Assembly (NCBI GenBank): GCA_902464295.1 | Contig: CABQIW010000001.1 | Coordinates: 1 to 64,000 of the forward strand | DNA length: 64,000 nucleotides | Origin: an uncultured Eggerthella sp. | Lineage (GTDB): Bacteria > Actinomycetota > Coriobacteriia > Coriobacteriales > Eggerthellaceae | Reading direction: 5' to 3' | Part shown: piece by piece, positions 7,531-17,090 of the stretch | Numbering within the stretch: position 1 is the first letter of the stretch | How the letters are laid out: every line of letters begins with the position of its first letter | Translations under genes and position numbers: made by a program | The notes under the pieces: generated by a model | Told to the model about the DNA's origin: nothing | Database searches by the model: none | What the model saw: the letters and a program-made list of their open reading frames with translations, nothing else

Positions 7531-9111
7531 ATGTCAAAAGGCGCTTATGCACTCACTACGCCTATCTATTATGTAAATGCAGCTCCGCACCTGGGAACCG
7601 CTTACACCACGATCGCAGCCGATGCGCTCGCACGCTATGAGCGTATGAATGGCTATGATGTCTCGTTCGTCACTGGTATGGACGAACATGGCCAAAAGGT
7701 CGCAGACACGGCTGCTGCTCACGATATGGAACCCCAGGAGTGGTGCGACTCGATGGAGCCTGCATTCCGCGATGCATGGGACATGCTCGATATCACCTAC
7801 ACCGATTTCGTGCGTACCACCGAACCGCGTCACGCTGAGACCGTGCGCACGTTCTGGAACGACCTGTACGAAAAAGGCTTTCTGTATAAGGGTGCCTATG
7901 AAGGCTGGTACTGCGTTCACGAAGAAACCTACTACGCTGAATCCGACCTCGAGAAGAACGAGGAGGGTGAATACGTTTGCCCTGATTGCAAGCGTCCTGT
8001 GCAGAAGACGAGTGGGGAAGAGAACTGGTTCTTCAAGCTTTCTGATTTCGAAGACAAGCTGCTCGAATTCTACGAGGAGAACCCTGATTTTATCCGTCCA
8101 GTCACGCGCAAAAACGAGATCATCTCATTCGTGAAGAGCGGCCTTAAGGACCTCTCCATCTCGCGTTCGACCTTCGATTGGGGCGTTCCGTTGCCCTTCG
8201 ATGAAGGTCACGTAGCCTATGTGTGGGCAGATGCGCTTTTGGCGTATCTTACTGGCATCGGCTATAGCGATCCTGATCGTGCTGCGGAATATGAGGCAGC
8301 ATGGCCCATGCAGTATCACTTCGTGGGCAAGGACATCATCCGTTTCCACTGCGTTATTTGGCCCGCTATGCTCATGGCAGCTGGTATGCCCATCACGCAC
8401 ACGGTCTTCGGTCATGGCTTCTTGCTTACCAAGGGCGAGAAGATGTCGAAATCGCGCGGCAATGCCTTGAAGCCTGCAGATCTGGTCAAGGTCTTCGGCG
8501 TGGATCCGTATCGCTACTATTTCCTTTCCGATGTGCAGTTCGGTCACGATGGCTCAATCTCGATCGAGCGCATGGTGCAGGTCTACAATGCTGATCTGGC
8601 GAATACTTGGGGCAACCTCGTATCGCGCGTGTTCAACATGACGAACAAGTATTTCGATGGCGTGGTGCCTACGCCCCCTGCAGGTGCAGAGGATAATCCG
8701 CTCGCTGAGATAGCTGCTGATCTGTACAAAGAATACGACGAAGCTATGAGCAACGTCGATTTTTCTGCGGCGGCCGCTGCGGTGCAGAAGCTTGCGAGCC
8801 GTGTGAACCTCTATGTGGAAGATTCTGCTCCCTGGAACCTTGCTAAGAGCGAAGAAACCGCTGATGAACTCGCTGCAGTCATCTATAACGCACTCGAGGC
8901 GATCCGTATCATCGCGCTGTTCATGGCGCCGTTCATGCCCACTACTTCAAATGAGGTCTTCAATCGCATGAGCCTTGGCGATGTCACTGATATCACCGAC
9001 ATCGAAGCGGCCAGCGCTTGGGGACAGCTTGCGCCTGGTCTTTCGGTAGAGACCGGGACGCCGCTCTATCCGCGATTGGATGTAGATGCGATCGACTTCT
9101 CCCTCGAATAA
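7531..9111 (+). CDS. metG: methionyl-tRNA synthetase
   Basis: Class I aminoacyl-tRNA synthetase charging tRNA-Met. TTPIYYVNAAPHLGTAYT holds the HIGH-like box, and KMSKSRGN the ATP-binding KMSKS loop (about residue 300). The insert between them has one full zinc knuckle pair (VCPDCKRP) with a single Cys in WYCVHEETYY, so it resembles the short metal-binding type. The anticodon-binding helical domain ends the protein at 526 residues; there is no C-terminal EMAP-like dimerisation domain. The frame is open upstream into ackA, but ATG 7531 is where homology starts. Confidence 0.96.
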   Translation: MSKGAYALTTPIYYVNAAPHLGTAYTTIAADALARYERMNGYDVSFVTGMDEHGQKVADTAAAHDMEPQEWCDSMEPAFRDAWDMLDITYTDFVRTTEPRHAETVRTFWNDLYEKGFLYKGAYEGWYCVHEETYYAESDLEKNEEGEYVCPDCKRPVQKTSGEENWFFKLSDFEDKLLEFYEENPDFIRPVTRKNEIISFVKSGLKDLSISRSTFDWGVPLPFDEGHVAYVWADALLAYLTGIGYSDPDRAAEYEAAWPMQYHFVGKDIIRFHCVIWPAMLMAAGMPITHTVFGHGFLLTKGEKMSKSRGNALKPADLVKVFGVDPYRYYFLSDVQFGHDGSISIERMVQVYNADLANTWGNLVSRVFNMTNKYFDGVVPTPPAGAEDNPLAEIAADLYKEYDEAMSNVDFSAAAAAVQKLASRVNLYVEDSAPWNLAKSEETADELAAVIYNALEAIRIIALFMAPFMPTTSNEVFNRMSLGDVTDITDIEAASAWGQLAPGLSVETGTPLYPRLDVDAIDFSLE

Positions 9112-9148
9112 TCAAACCGACCTGCTCTCCTATTCCTTTGGGGAGAGC

Positions 9149-10102
9149 ATGCCCCTTGCGGATCTTGCTCCGTTTGCCCGCGATATGCTCTTCTACCAGA
9201 AGCGCAAGAAGGAAAAATGCAGGCTTGTCTCTCCGCCGAAGTTCGATGCACCTATCGCCGATACTCATGCGCATCTCGATATGCTCGGCAATCCTGCGCT
9301 TGCGCTCGCTCGGAGCGCGCTGTATGGCATCAAGTTCATCTGCACGATCGTCGATGTGCAGGAAGATGACCGTACCACCTTCGAGCAGCTTGATTCGTGG
9401 TTCGAAGAGGCGAAGCGCATCTACGATTCCTACGAGCTTCCAGGTTTCGAGTTCGCTAAACCAAAGGTGAGGGTCGGGATCGGTTGCCATCCTCACAATG
9501 CGAAGTTCTATGATGATGCGCTTGAAGAGAAGCTGTTGCGGGACTTGCACGACCCGCGGGTCGCTGCGATCGGTGAAGTGGGGCTCGACTATCATTACGA
9601 TCATTCACCGCGCCCTGAACAGCGTGAAGCATTCAGGCGTCAGATCCGTCTTGCTCACAAGACCGGACTGCCACTCCTTTTGCATATGCGTGAAGCTCAC
9701 GATGATGGCTTCGCTATCTTGCAAGAAGAGGGATTCCCCGAGGCAGGGGTATTGCTGCACTGCTTCAACCTCGATTCGCCCATTCTCGAGCCGTGGGTAG
9801 AGGCTGGTTGCTATGTGGCGTTCGGAGGGCCTGTTACCTTCAAGAAGTCTCCTGAGGTGGGTGAAAGTGCGCTTCAGGTGCCGCTCGATCGCTTGCTCAC
9901 AGAAACCGATTCACCGTTCATGACCCCCGAACCACTGCGCGGTATCGAATGCGGGCCAGAATTCACGATCTTCACGGCGGCTAAACTGTGCGAACTGTAT
10001 GGATGCACCACGCTCGATGAGCAGCGCGGTTTTCTTGAGCAACTCTTCAGCAATGCCTGTTCGCTGCTCGATAGGGAGCTAACCCCATGGCAAGTTGGGT
10101 AA
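9149..10102 (+). CDS. TatD family metal-dependent hydrolase/DNase
   Basis: TIM-barrel metal-dependent hydrolase of the TatD family, linked to DNA quality control as a 3'-5' exonuclease. Metal ligands are visible: IADTHAHLDML (HxH), GEVGLDYHYDHSP (Glu), LLLHMREAHDD and LLHCFN (His), and TDSPFMTPE (Asp). About 40 extra residues precede the barrel. ATG 9149 follows GGGGAGA at a usable distance; an in-frame ATG at 9086 would overlap metG. The 3' end overlaps the next gene by 16 bases, indicating translational coupling. Confidence 0.92.
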   Translation: MPLADLAPFARDMLFYQKRKKEKCRLVSPPKFDAPIADTHAHLDMLGNPALALARSALYGIKFICTIVDVQEDDRTTFEQLDSWFEEAKRIYDSYELPGFEFAKPKVRVGIGCHPHNAKFYDDALEEKLLRDLHDPRVAAIGEVGLDYHYDHSPRPEQREAFRRQIRLAHKTGLPLLLHMREAHDDGFAILQEEGFPEAGVLLHCFNLDSPILEPWVEAGCYVAFGGPVTFKKSPEVGESALQVPLDRLLTETDSPFMTPEPLRGIECGPEFTIFTAAKLCELYGCTTLDEQRGFLEQLFSNACSLLDRELTPWQVG

Positions 10103-10641
10103 TACTGGTAGGCTCTCCCTATGATCAGGGGAAATGCAGCAATGCTGCAACAAGGATCGCGGACGTGCTTCGCGAACTTGGTAGCAGCGTTACGCTCTTC
10201 TCGTGCGCTCGCATTGCCGTACACGGATGTATCGGTTGCGACCAGTGCAAAGAGAACTTCACTTGCATCTACTCCGATGATCTCGCGCGCATCTCTTCTG
10301 CGCTCGATGCAGCAGATGCTGCTCTGGTGGTGAGTCCTATCTATTTTGCAGGCGTTCCTTCGCAGTTCAAGGCTGTGCTCGACCGTTTTCAGCCCTACTT
10401 TTGGAAACGTCAGCAACAGATCGAACAGGGAGGGGTGCTCCCTCCTAAACGCGCACTGTATGTGGCGTTCGTTGGCGAAGGGGGAGACCCGTATGGCACC
10501 GCTCCTGCGCAAGCGCAGGTCGCATCTCCTTTTGCTCTTGCAGATTTTTCGGTGGTTGACGTGCGTGATCTCATCGCTGTGGATGAAGATACGATCGTCT
10601 CTGAAGTATTGCAGATGATCGAGCAGGGAAGAGGGGAGTAA
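10087..10641 (+). CDS. flavodoxin-fold NAD(P)H-dependent oxidoreductase
   Basis: FMN-binding reductase of the NADPH-dependent FMN reductase / iron-sulfur flavoprotein group, 184 residues. It shows an N-terminal beta strand and phosphate loop (VILVGSPYDQGKCSNAA), the Cys pair HGCIGCDQCKENFTC, and the flavin-binding VVSPIYFAGVPSQFKAVLDR. The four clustered cysteines are reminiscent of archaeal iron-sulfur flavoproteins, but cluster binding is unproven. Substrate unknown. It overlaps the TatD gene and is followed 5 bases later by rsmA, so it belongs to the same transcript. Confidence 0.82.
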   Translation: MASWVILVGSPYDQGKCSNAATRIADVLRELGSSVTLFSCARIAVHGCIGCDQCKENFTCIYSDDLARISSALDAADAALVVSPIYFAGVPSQFKAVLDRFQPYFWKRQQQIEQGGVLPPKRALYVAFVGEGGDPYGTAPAQAQVASPFALADFSVVDVRDLIAVDEDTIVSEVLQMIEQGRGE

Positions 10642-10646
10642 CGATA

Positions 10647-11525
10647 ATGGCGCGTCTCTCTTCGCTTGCTTCTGTTGCAGATACCAGAGCAGTGCTCGAC
10701 CGATTCGGATTGAGCACGAAGAAATCGCTCGGGCAGCACTTCCTTATCAATGATGGGGTGGTCGAGCGCATCTGTAATCTTGCAGAGCTTTCGCGCACAG
10801 ATCGCGTGGTAGAAGTTGGCCCCGGGATCGGAACGCTCACTGAAGCGCTCTTGAAGCGCAGCGGGGAGGTAGTCTCGATCGAGCGCGATACCGATCTTAT
10901 CGAGGTGCTCGAAGAGACATGCGCGCCTTTTTCCGATGCGTTCTCGCTCATCTCGGCTGATGCGTTGGATGTGCAGGCAGGCGAGCTTCCTTTCGCTCCG
11001 AATAAGCTGGTGTCCAATCTTCCTTATGCGGTCGCTGCCACGATCGTGCTCGATTTCTTCCAGCGGTTCGAGAGCCTTGAGAGTGCAACGATCATGGTGC
11101 AAGCTGAAGTAGCCGATCGCATGAGCGCGGCTCCTGGATCGAAGAACTATGGAGCGTATACGGTCAAGCTACGTCTTTTCGCCAAGCCTACGAGGAAGTT
11201 CTCGGTGGCAGAGAGCAACTTCTTCCCTCCACCTCGCGTGAAGAGCACGGTCATCCGTCTTGACCGTATTGCAGAAGAGCGCAGCAGCGAGCTGACGCAG
11301 GCAACGATGCTCATGGCCGATGCTGCTTTTGAGAACCGTCGTAAGACCATCGCGAATTCGATGAAGCGCTATTTCGAGCGAACTGATCCTTCGCTCGATG
11401 CATCATCGCTTCTCTCCGATCTCTTCGAGCGAAGCGGCATCGATCCGAAAGTGCGCGGCGAGGTGCTTGCCGTTTCAGACTTCCTGAAGCTCGGTGAAGC
11501 ATACGCTTCACTGGTTCGCGGTTGA
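10647..11525 (+). CDS. rsmA: 16S rRNA (adenine1518/1519-N6)-dimethyltransferase
   Basis: Dimethylates two adjacent adenines in the 3' hairpin of 16S rRNA during 30S maturation. N-terminal KKSLGQHFLINDGVVERIC is the family signature; the SAM site is VVEVGPGIGTLTEALL; the catalytic motif IV is SNLPYAVA (canonical NLPY). C-terminal FENRRKTIANSMKR matches the family. Length 292 is normal. AGGGGAG lies upstream of the ATG. The TatD-RsmA pairing is common in Gram-positive bacteria. Confidence 0.97.
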   Translation: MARLSSLASVADTRAVLDRFGLSTKKSLGQHFLINDGVVERICNLAELSRTDRVVEVGPGIGTLTEALLKRSGEVVSIERDTDLIEVLEETCAPFSDAFSLISADALDVQAGELPFAPNKLVSNLPYAVAATIVLDFFQRFESLESATIMVQAEVADRMSAAPGSKNYGAYTVKLRLFAKPTRKFSVAESNFFPPPRVKSTVIRLDRIAEERSSELTQATMLMADAAFENRRKTIANSMKRYFERTDPSLDASSLLSDLFERSGIDPKVRGEVLAVSDFLKLGEAYASLVRG

Positions 11526-11669
11526 TCGAGTGCTCGCCATCGAATCAGGATCCAGTTTCTTAACGAATAAAAAGCACCGCTGGTGAAAAAACAAACGTAG
11601 TTGTTATACCTAGATTTGGGCGCGTGCTATTATAAACGAGTTTTACTATGCCTTTTTGAGGAAGTGTTT

Positions 11670-12038
11670 ATGGATTTAGCAAAGCAAGCACAGATCGTCG
11701 ATAGCATTCATGATACGTTAAGCGATTTTGTTGGCCAGAAGCTCCGCGTTCGTGCGAATATGGGTCGTTCTAAGATCGTTGAGAGCGAAGGTGTCCTCAT
11801 GCAGGTGCATCCCAAGCTGTTCATCATGGAGGTCAAGCGTAAGCGTGGTGTTGCAGCTCGTCAATCCTATCAGTATGTTGATATCCTTACTGGCATGGTC
11901 GAGCTGAGTCAGAACGGCGAAGCGCTCTTTGGACCCTTCATCGAGGAGATCGAGGCAGAAGATGAGCTTGTTCCCGTTATCGCTGAAGGCCAGCAGGAAT
12001 CGTCTGAGCCTGAATTGCAGTCACTTCCTATGATCTAA
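11670..12038 (+). CDS. veg: Veg family protein
   Basis: Small protein of the Veg family; the Bacillus member stimulates biofilm matrix gene expression, but the molecular role is unclear. The core is clear: HDTLSDFVGQKLRVRANMGR and PKLFIMEVKRKRGVAARQSY. At 122 residues it is longer than Bacillus Veg (about 86) because of an acidic tail of about 35 residues rich in Glu. ATG 11670 follows GAGGAAG by 5 bases. Veg next to rsmA is also the Bacillus arrangement. A strong terminator follows. Confidence 0.88.
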   Translation: MDLAKQAQIVDSIHDTLSDFVGQKLRVRANMGRSKIVESEGVLMQVHPKLFIMEVKRKRGVAARQSYQYVDILTGMVELSQNGEALFGPFIEEIEAEDELVPVIAEGQQESSEPELQSLPMI

Positions 12039-12067
12039 CCTTATTGATTTACGATCATCGTTAATCG

Positions 12068-12107
12068 AAGACCCCGCACCATACTGGTTGCGGGGTCTTG
12101 TTCTTCT
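12068..12107 (+). terminator. Rho-independent terminator of veg
   Basis: An 11-bp perfect stem, AAGACCCCGCA (12068-12078) with TGCGGGGTCTT (12089-12099), has a 10-base loop and is followed by GTTCTTCT. Confidence 0.88.
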
Positions 12108-12124
12108 CTAGGCAAGCGGGTGAA

Positions 12125-12366
12125 AAACTACCCGGTCGTTCGTCATTTTTTGGGTTGGTATTGCCTCAAGGGGCGCAGCCTGTGGGGTGGTTGGACGACT
12201 CTGAGTTCGCATTCTTAAATAGTAATAGGCTGTCCGAAGGAGCGAAGTGCACGAGATGGCCTGCAGGATTGCAGGCCATTGAGCAACGAAAGCGGGTCGA
12301 CCCAACCACCCCTCAGGCGTAAGCCCCTCATTGAGGCGACGTTGATGTCGAACGACCGGGTAGTTT
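12125..12366. repeat. 242-bp palindromic element with long imperfect terminal inverted repeats
   Basis: Perfect 18-bp ends (12125-12142 and 12349-12366, reverse complements) continue inward as imperfect arms of about 70 bases that include GGGGTGGTTGG (12184-12194) with CCAACCACCCC (12302-12312) and a shared GCCTCAA/GGGGC block. The core carries a perfect 10-bp hairpin with a GGAT loop at 12256-12279. It fills the space between the veg terminator and the 3' end of galU. I see no credible gene in it and no clear target-site duplication. It could be a MITE-like element or a structured RNA. Confidence 0.8.
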
Positions 12367-12374
12367 GTTACTTA

Positions 12375-13190
12375 TTAAGCGTTCTTCAGGCGTGCGAAGA
12401 GGCGATTGTTGGTATCGAGCCAGCTTTCTACGGTACCAGTATCGAAGCCGTCCTCCTCGTCGATGATAAGCGCATACATCTCTTCTTCTTTGAGCACCTC
12501 GTCGAGCGCATCGGTGAGTTGGATCTCTCCGCCAGCGCCAGGCTTGACTTCGGCAAGGAGCTCCATGACACGCGGGGAGAGGAGATAACGGCCGAATACC
12601 GCAAGATTGCTCGGTGCCTCTTCGGGGGCAGGCTTTTCACAGAGAGCTGAAACCTTCCAGACACCACCTGCAATTTCTTCACCAGCGATCACGCCGAAAC
12701 GATCGACCTGCGCCTCAGGAACGGGGAGCACAGCGATCACGTTGGCACCGTTATGTTCGTCTGAGATTTCCTTCATACGGGTAAGCATGTTGTTCTCAGG
12801 AACGAGTACATCGCCGAGAAGAACGAAGAACGGTTCGCCTTCGATCCTATCAGCAGCACAATGAACAGCATGACCAAGGCCGAGCGGCTCATCTTGATAG
12901 ACGTAGGAGACATTCAAGCTGCCTGCGTGAGCCACCTTATTGGCATAGCTATCTTTGCCGCGACTGCGCAGTTCTGCTTCCAGGTCGGGATCGGGTGTGA
13001 AGTGCTCTTCGATCGATTTCTTATCGCGACTGTTGATGATGATCACTTCATCGGCACCAGAAGCGAGCCCTTCTTCAACAACATATTGAATAGCTGGCTT
13101 GTCAACGACGAGCAGCATTTCTTTTGGTTGTGCTTTGGTGGCAGGGAGGAATCGGCTTCCGAGACCTGCAGCAGGAATGAGCGCTTTCAT
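12375..13190 (-). CDS. galU: UTP-glucose-1-phosphate uridylyltransferase
   Basis: UTP + glucose 1-phosphate -> UDP-glucose + PPi, supplying glucosyl units for envelope polysaccharide and glycolipid. The N terminus KALIPAAGLGSRFLPATKA is the nucleotide-binding signature, with PKEMLLVVDKPAIQYVVEE, LGLGHAVHCA and FVLLGDVLVPE following, and a C-terminal FDTGTVESWLDTNN. The 271 residues are normal. The start at 13190 has GAGG 6 bases upstream; the frame stays open far upstream across the intergenic space and S20, which I do not accept as coding. Convergent with veg. Confidence 0.96.
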   Translation of the reverse strand: MKALIPAAGLGSRFLPATKAQPKEMLLVVDKPAIQYVVEEGLASGADEVIIINSRDKKSIEEHFTPDPDLEAELRSRGKDSYANKVAHAGSLNVSYVYQDEPLGLGHAVHCAADRIEGEPFFVLLGDVLVPENNMLTRMKEISDEHNGANVIAVLPVPEAQVDRFGVIAGEEIAGGVWKVSALCEKPAPEEAPSNLAVFGRYLLSPRVMELLAEVKPGAGGEIQLTDALDEVLKEEEMYALIIDEEDGFDTGTVESWLDTNNRLFARLKNA

Positions 13191-13349
13191 ATATACCTCG
13201 TTTTTTGCTCTTGTTCGATGTGGAACTATTCTATCAAATCTTATAGAGCGGAGCGTCTTGCATATCTCTAGAGGGCAGAGAGAGGCCCAAAACGATAGCT
13301 CTCTATAAGGGTTCGGTTGTCTTGCAAAAAGTTCAAGATCGGGTTTTAA

Positions 13350-13378
13350 GACAAAAAGAAACCCGGCATTGAGCCGGG
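13350..13378 (-). terminator. Rho-independent terminator of rpsT
   Basis: On the minus strand, CCCGGC/GCCGGG with a 5-base loop is followed by TTTCTTTTTG. It lies 45 bases past the rpsT stop codon and before galU. Confidence 0.85.
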
Positions 13379-13422
13379 CACCTTTTTCGATATGCGGACG
13401 AATCCGAGATAGAGTGGCGAGA

Positions 13423-13980
13423 TTATGCTTCGTCAGTTGCTTCTTCAACCGCAGCTTCTTCGGCTGCTTCTTTTGCGTCTTCTTCGACTTCTTCAGCGGC
13501 GGCAGCTTCGTCTTCTGCGGCTGCAGCAGCTTCAGCTTCTGCCTTCTTCTTAGCGGCAGCAGCCTGCTCCTTTTGCGTCTTCTTGCGGCGCTTATCCTTT
13601 TCCTTCTCAGCAGCAGCCTGTGCTTCTTTGCGAGCAGCTTTTGCAGCAGCCTTCTTGGAACCGGTCTTAGCAGGAGCTTTCTTCTCTGCTGGCTTGTATG
13701 CGGCGATGTCCTCAGCGGTGACGACCGTGTTAGCAAGCTTCATGATGCCAGACTTGCGGTTAGCAGCCTGATTCTTATGGATAACACCCTTGGTGACAGC
13801 GCGATCGAGCAGGCGGCATGCAGCGAGCGCAGCAGCATAGGCCTCTGCACCGTTCTTTGCTTCTACTGCATCATGGACTGCACGTGTTGCGGTCTTGAGT
13901 TCAGAGCGTACTGCACGATTGCGCAGACGAGCTTTTTCGTTGGTGATGATTCGCTTCTTTTGACTTTTAATGTTCGCCAC
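13423..13980 (-). CDS. rpsT: 30S ribosomal protein S20 with long C-terminal extension
   Basis: Residues 1-90 are a normal bS20: ANIKSQKKRIITNEKARLRN, NRAVRSELKTATRAV and KGVIHKNQAANRKSGIMK. bS20 binds 16S rRNA helices early in 30S assembly. The family is usually 85-90 residues, but this frame continues to 185. The tail starts Lys/Ala-rich (about 95-145) and ends Glu/Ala-rich (about 145-185), low in complexity and probably helical or disordered. The start is GTG with GGAGGAT 8 bases upstream. It is monocistronic with its own terminator. Confidence 0.95.
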   Translation of the reverse strand: MANIKSQKKRIITNEKARLRNRAVRSELKTATRAVHDAVEAKNGAEAYAAALAACRLLDRAVTKGVIHKNQAANRKSGIMKLANTVVTAEDIAAYKPAEKKAPAKTGSKKAAAKAARKEAQAAAEKEKDKRRKKTQKEQAAAAKKKAEAEAAAAAEDEAAAAEEVEEDAKEAAEEAAVEEATDEA

Positions 13981-14285
13981 GTTTTATCCTCCATTGAAAT
14001 ACAAGTTGTAGACGAAAGCCTTAGAATCGTATCACAACTTTTCAAAGCCGTGTAGTGCGCTTCGATAAAATGTTTGTCAGTGCTTGATCGGGCTGGGGAA
14101 GAGGTCGCAGGCGTTTCTTGCGCTTTTAGCGAAGAATGAGTGCTTGCGCGCCCTGGATCCTGGCAGTGCTTGATAGAATCACGAAGTGCCTTGGGCGGCC
14201 TTGCTTCACTGAATAGAGGTAAGCATGCGCTTGGCGATGAATGAATGACCCTCTGTTTTCTTATAAGAGAAGGATTGAACGATCC
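13981..14285. other. intergenic region between divergent rpsT and lepA
   Basis: About 305 bases that should hold the two divergent promoters. I see no open frame with a ribosome site and no clear paired -35/-10 set. A TAGAAT at about 14174 is a possible -10 for lepA. A 7-bp inverted pair AAGTTGT/ACAACTT brackets the rpsT leader. Confidence 0.5.
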
Positions 14286-16091
14286 ATGCCCATCGACCCG
14301 AAGTATATCCGCAATTTCTCGATCATCGCCCACATCGATCACGGCAAATCGACGCTCTCTGACCGTATTCTCGAACTTACCGAAACGGTCTCTTCGCGCG
14401 ATATGAAAGAACAGTTGCTCGATTCGATGGATATCGAGCGCGAACGCGGCATCACGATCAAGAGCCAGGCGGTGCGTGTTGACTATCGCGCCGAAGATGG
14501 TGAGCTGTATCATTTCAATCTGATCGATACCCCTGGTCATGTTGACTTCACCTATGAGGTTTCCCGCTCTCTTGCAGCTTGCGAAGGTGCAGTGCTCGTG
14601 GTCGATGCTACGCAGGGCGTCGAAGCGCAAACGGTTGCGAACGCCATGATGGCGATGAATGCCAACCTTGAGATCATCCCGCTCATCAACAAGATCGACC
14701 TTCCAGCAGCTGATCCTGAGCGCGTGCGTGCCGAGATCGAGGACTCGCTTGCCCTTCCTGCCGATGATGCCATCCTTGCTAGTGGCAAGACCGGTACCGG
14801 CATCGAGGACTTGCTCGAATCGATCGTCTATACGATCCCAGCTCCAGTAGGAGAGAAGGATGCACCACTGCGTGCGCTCATCTTCGACTCCTATTTCGAT
14901 GCGTATCGGGGCGTGGTCGCACTCGTGCGCATCGTGGATGGGTCGCTCAAAAAAGGCCAAGAGATCCGCATGATGGCCACCAATACCACCGCACTCGTTG
15001 AAGAAGCGGGTGTGCGCAAACCCACCGAGGTGCCCGTCGATGAACTTGGCGTTGGCGAAGTGGGCTATCTGGTCACGGGTCTTAAGGACCCTGCGCAGGT
15101 GAAAGTGGGCGACACGATCACGAACGCCACGGGTGGCTGCACCGAACCGCTCCCGGGGTATCGTGATGTGAAACCGATGGTCTATACGGGCCTGTTCCCG
15201 ATCGATGGCGACCAGTACGAACCACTGAAAGATGCGCTCGAAAAGCTCTCATTGAACGATCCCGCCCTCATCTATGAACCCGAAACGTCGCACGCGCTTG
15301 GATTCGGTTTCCGCGTTGGTTTTCTGGGATTGCTCCATATGGAGGTCATCAAGGAGCGTCTCGAGCGCGAGTTTGACCTCGACTTGCTCGCGACAGCACC
15401 TTCGGTGGAATACCACGTGTTCAAGAGTAATGGCGAGATGCTCTCGCTTCACTCGCCGCAAGATATGCCCGATGCTTCCGAGATCGATCATATCGAAGAA
15501 CCCTACCTTAAAGCGAAGATCCTCATTCCACCTGATTATGTGGGCGCGGTCATGGACCTTACCGTGGCACGACGGGGGAACTTCATCACGATGAACTATC
15601 TTTCGACCACCACGGTCGAGATGCTTTGGGAGATCCCGCTCTCGGAGCTGATCATGGACTACTTCGATCAGCTCAAGAGCCGCACGAAGGGTTATGCGTC
15701 ACTGGACTACGACTTCGATGAATACAAGACCTCGAAGCTCGTGAAGCTCGATATCCTGCTTGCAGGCAAGCCTATCGACGCGCTCTCTTTCATCGTTCAC
15801 AACGATAAGGCCTATGCCCGCGGCAAGGTGCTGGTCGAGAAGTTGAAAGGCATTATCCCGCGTCAGATGTTCGAGATCCCCATTCAGGCTGCGGTCGGCT
15901 CACGCGTGCTCTCGCGTCAGACCGTACGTGCGATGCGCAAGGACGTGCTCGCCAAATGCTATGGCGGCGACATCACGCGTAAGCGCAAGCTGCTCGAGAA
16001 GCAAAAGCAAGGCAAGAAGCGCATGAAGAGCATCGGAAGCGTCGAGGTGCCCCAAGAAGCCTTCATGGCCATTCTCAAAGTCGACGAATGA
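14286..16091 (+). CDS. lepA: elongation factor 4 (LepA)
   Basis: Ribosome-binding translational GTPase that acts in initiation/biogenesis and back-translocation. The G domain shows [11 protein letters not shown] (G1), [11 protein letters not shown] (G2 region), DTPGHVDF (G3) and [11 protein letters not shown] (G4). Later domains are as expected, and the LepA-specific C-terminal domain carries [16 protein letters not shown] and [18 protein letters not shown]. The 601 residues are normal. ATG 14286 matches family N termini ([19 protein letters not shown]); AAGGA lies 11 bases upstream. First gene of lepA-dusB-hemW. Confidence 0.97.
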   Translation: MPIDPKYIRNFSIIAHIDHGKSTLSDRILELTETVSSRDMKEQLLDSMDIERERGITIKSQAVRVDYRAEDGELYHFNLIDTPGHVDFTYEVSRSLAACEGAVLVVDATQGVEAQTVANAMMAMNANLEIIPLINKIDLPAADPERVRAEIEDSLALPADDAILASGKTGTGIEDLLESIVYTIPAPVGEKDAPLRALIFDSYFDAYRGVVALVRIVDGSLKKGQEIRMMATNTTALVEEAGVRKPTEVPVDELGVGEVGYLVTGLKDPAQVKVGDTITNATGGCTEPLPGYRDVKPMVYTGLFPIDGDQYEPLKDALEKLSLNDPALIYEPETSHALGFGFRVGFLGLLHMEVIKERLEREFDLDLLATAPSVEYHVFKSNGEMLSLHSPQDMPDASEIDHIEEPYLKAKILIPPDYVGAVMDLTVARRGNFITMNYLSTTTVEMLWEIPLSELIMDYFDQLKSRTKGYASLDYDFDEYKTSKLVKLDILLAGKPIDALSFIVHNDKAYARGKVLVEKLKGIIPRQMFEIPIQAAVGSRVLSRQTVRAMRKDVLAKCYGGDITRKRKLLEKQKQGKKRMKSIGSVEVPQEAFMAILKVDE

Positions 16092-16109
16092 TCCGACGGT
16101 TCTAACGAG

Positions 16110-17090
16110 ATGGAAGACCTGTTCAAGGATAGACGCCTTATTCTTGCACCGATGGCCGGTGTGACCGATGAGGTGTTTCGCGAACTCTGCATCGAAGCCG
16201 GCGCGCAGCTCACCTATACCGAAATGGTCTCCGCGAAGGCGCTCAGCTACGGCAGTGGCAAGACGCGCGATCTGCTCGTGCTGGCTCCCTCTGAGAAGCA
16301 AGTGGCGGTTCAGATCTTCGGCCACGAACCAGAAACGATGGCGCAGGAAGCCTACGAGCTCGAGCAAATGCTCGGGCACGCGGTCTTCTCCTTCGATGTG
16401 AACATGGGCTGCCCGGCACGCAAGATCGCGGGCAAGGGTGATGGAGCTGCGCTCATGCGCGACCCTTTGCTCGCAAGTCGTATCGTCGAGGCGATGGCGA
16501 ACAAGGTCGAGCATCCAGTTACGGTGAAGATGCGCCGTGGCTTTGCTTATGGCGAAGAGACCGCCCCCGAGCTTGCTCACATCGTTCAAGAGTCGGGTGC
16601 TTCTGCAGTTGCGGTCCATGGGCGCTATGCCCAGCAGTTCTACCAAGGAGATGCTTGCTGGGAAACGATCCGTCGCGTGAAAGATGCTGTGAAGATCCCT
16701 GTGATCGGCAATGGCGATATCACTTCAGGGGTGCGTGCGCGCGCCATGCTCACTGAAACTGGGTGCGATGCGCTGATGATCGGACGCGCGGCCGAAGGTA
16801 ATCCCTGGATATTCTCCGAGATCAAATCCTATCTTGAGACCGGTGTTGCTGCACCGGCGCCAAGCACGGATGAGCGCATCGAAGTGGCGCTTCGCCATGC
16901 GCGCATGCTCTCGGAGCGCTTCGACGACCATATCGTGAAGATGCGCAAGCATGCCATGTGGTACCTGAAGGGCATGAGGGGAGCCACAGCGGCACGTCGC
17001 GCTATCAATGATGCGGTGACCTTCAACGATTTCGCCACGATCTTTCATGACGTTGCGGCGCTTCAGAAGAACGGGGAGGAGCAAGCATGA
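16110..17090 (+). CDS. dusB: tRNA-dihydrouridine synthase (DusB/Nifr3 family)
   Basis: FMN-dependent enzyme reducing uridines in the tRNA D loop. Motifs: [16 protein letters not shown] at the N terminus, the catalytic Cys in [44 protein letters not shown] and [11 protein letters not shown] for flavin phosphate binding. Length 326 is typical of the nifR3 subfamily. Its stop overlaps the hemW start by 4 bases (ATGA). Confidence 0.95.
   Translation: MEDLFKDRRLILAPMAGVTDEVFRELCIEAGAQLTYTEMVSAKALSYGSGKTRDLLVLAPSEKQVAVQIFGHEPETMAQEAYELEQMLGHAVFSFDVNMGCPARKIAGKGDGAALMRDPLLASRIVEAMANKVEHPVTVKMRRGFAYGEETAPELAHIVQESGASAVAVHGRYAQQFYQGDACWETIRRVKDAVKIPVIGNGDITSGVRARAMLTETGCDALMIGRAAEGNPWIFSEIKSYLETGVAAPAPSTDERIEVALRHARMLSERFDDHIVKMRKHAMWYLKGMRGATAARRAINDAVTFNDFATIFHDVAALQKNGEEQA

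Noticed and set aside
12098..12322. Short open frames inside the palindromic element
   Set aside because: They lack ribosome sites and motifs and are explained by the inverted repeat.
13191..13736. Extension of the galU frame upstream across the intergenic space and the S20 tail
   Set aside because: The product is a Lys/Arg/Leu-rich out-of-frame reading of the S20 tail; GalU homology and a good ribosome site begin at 13190.
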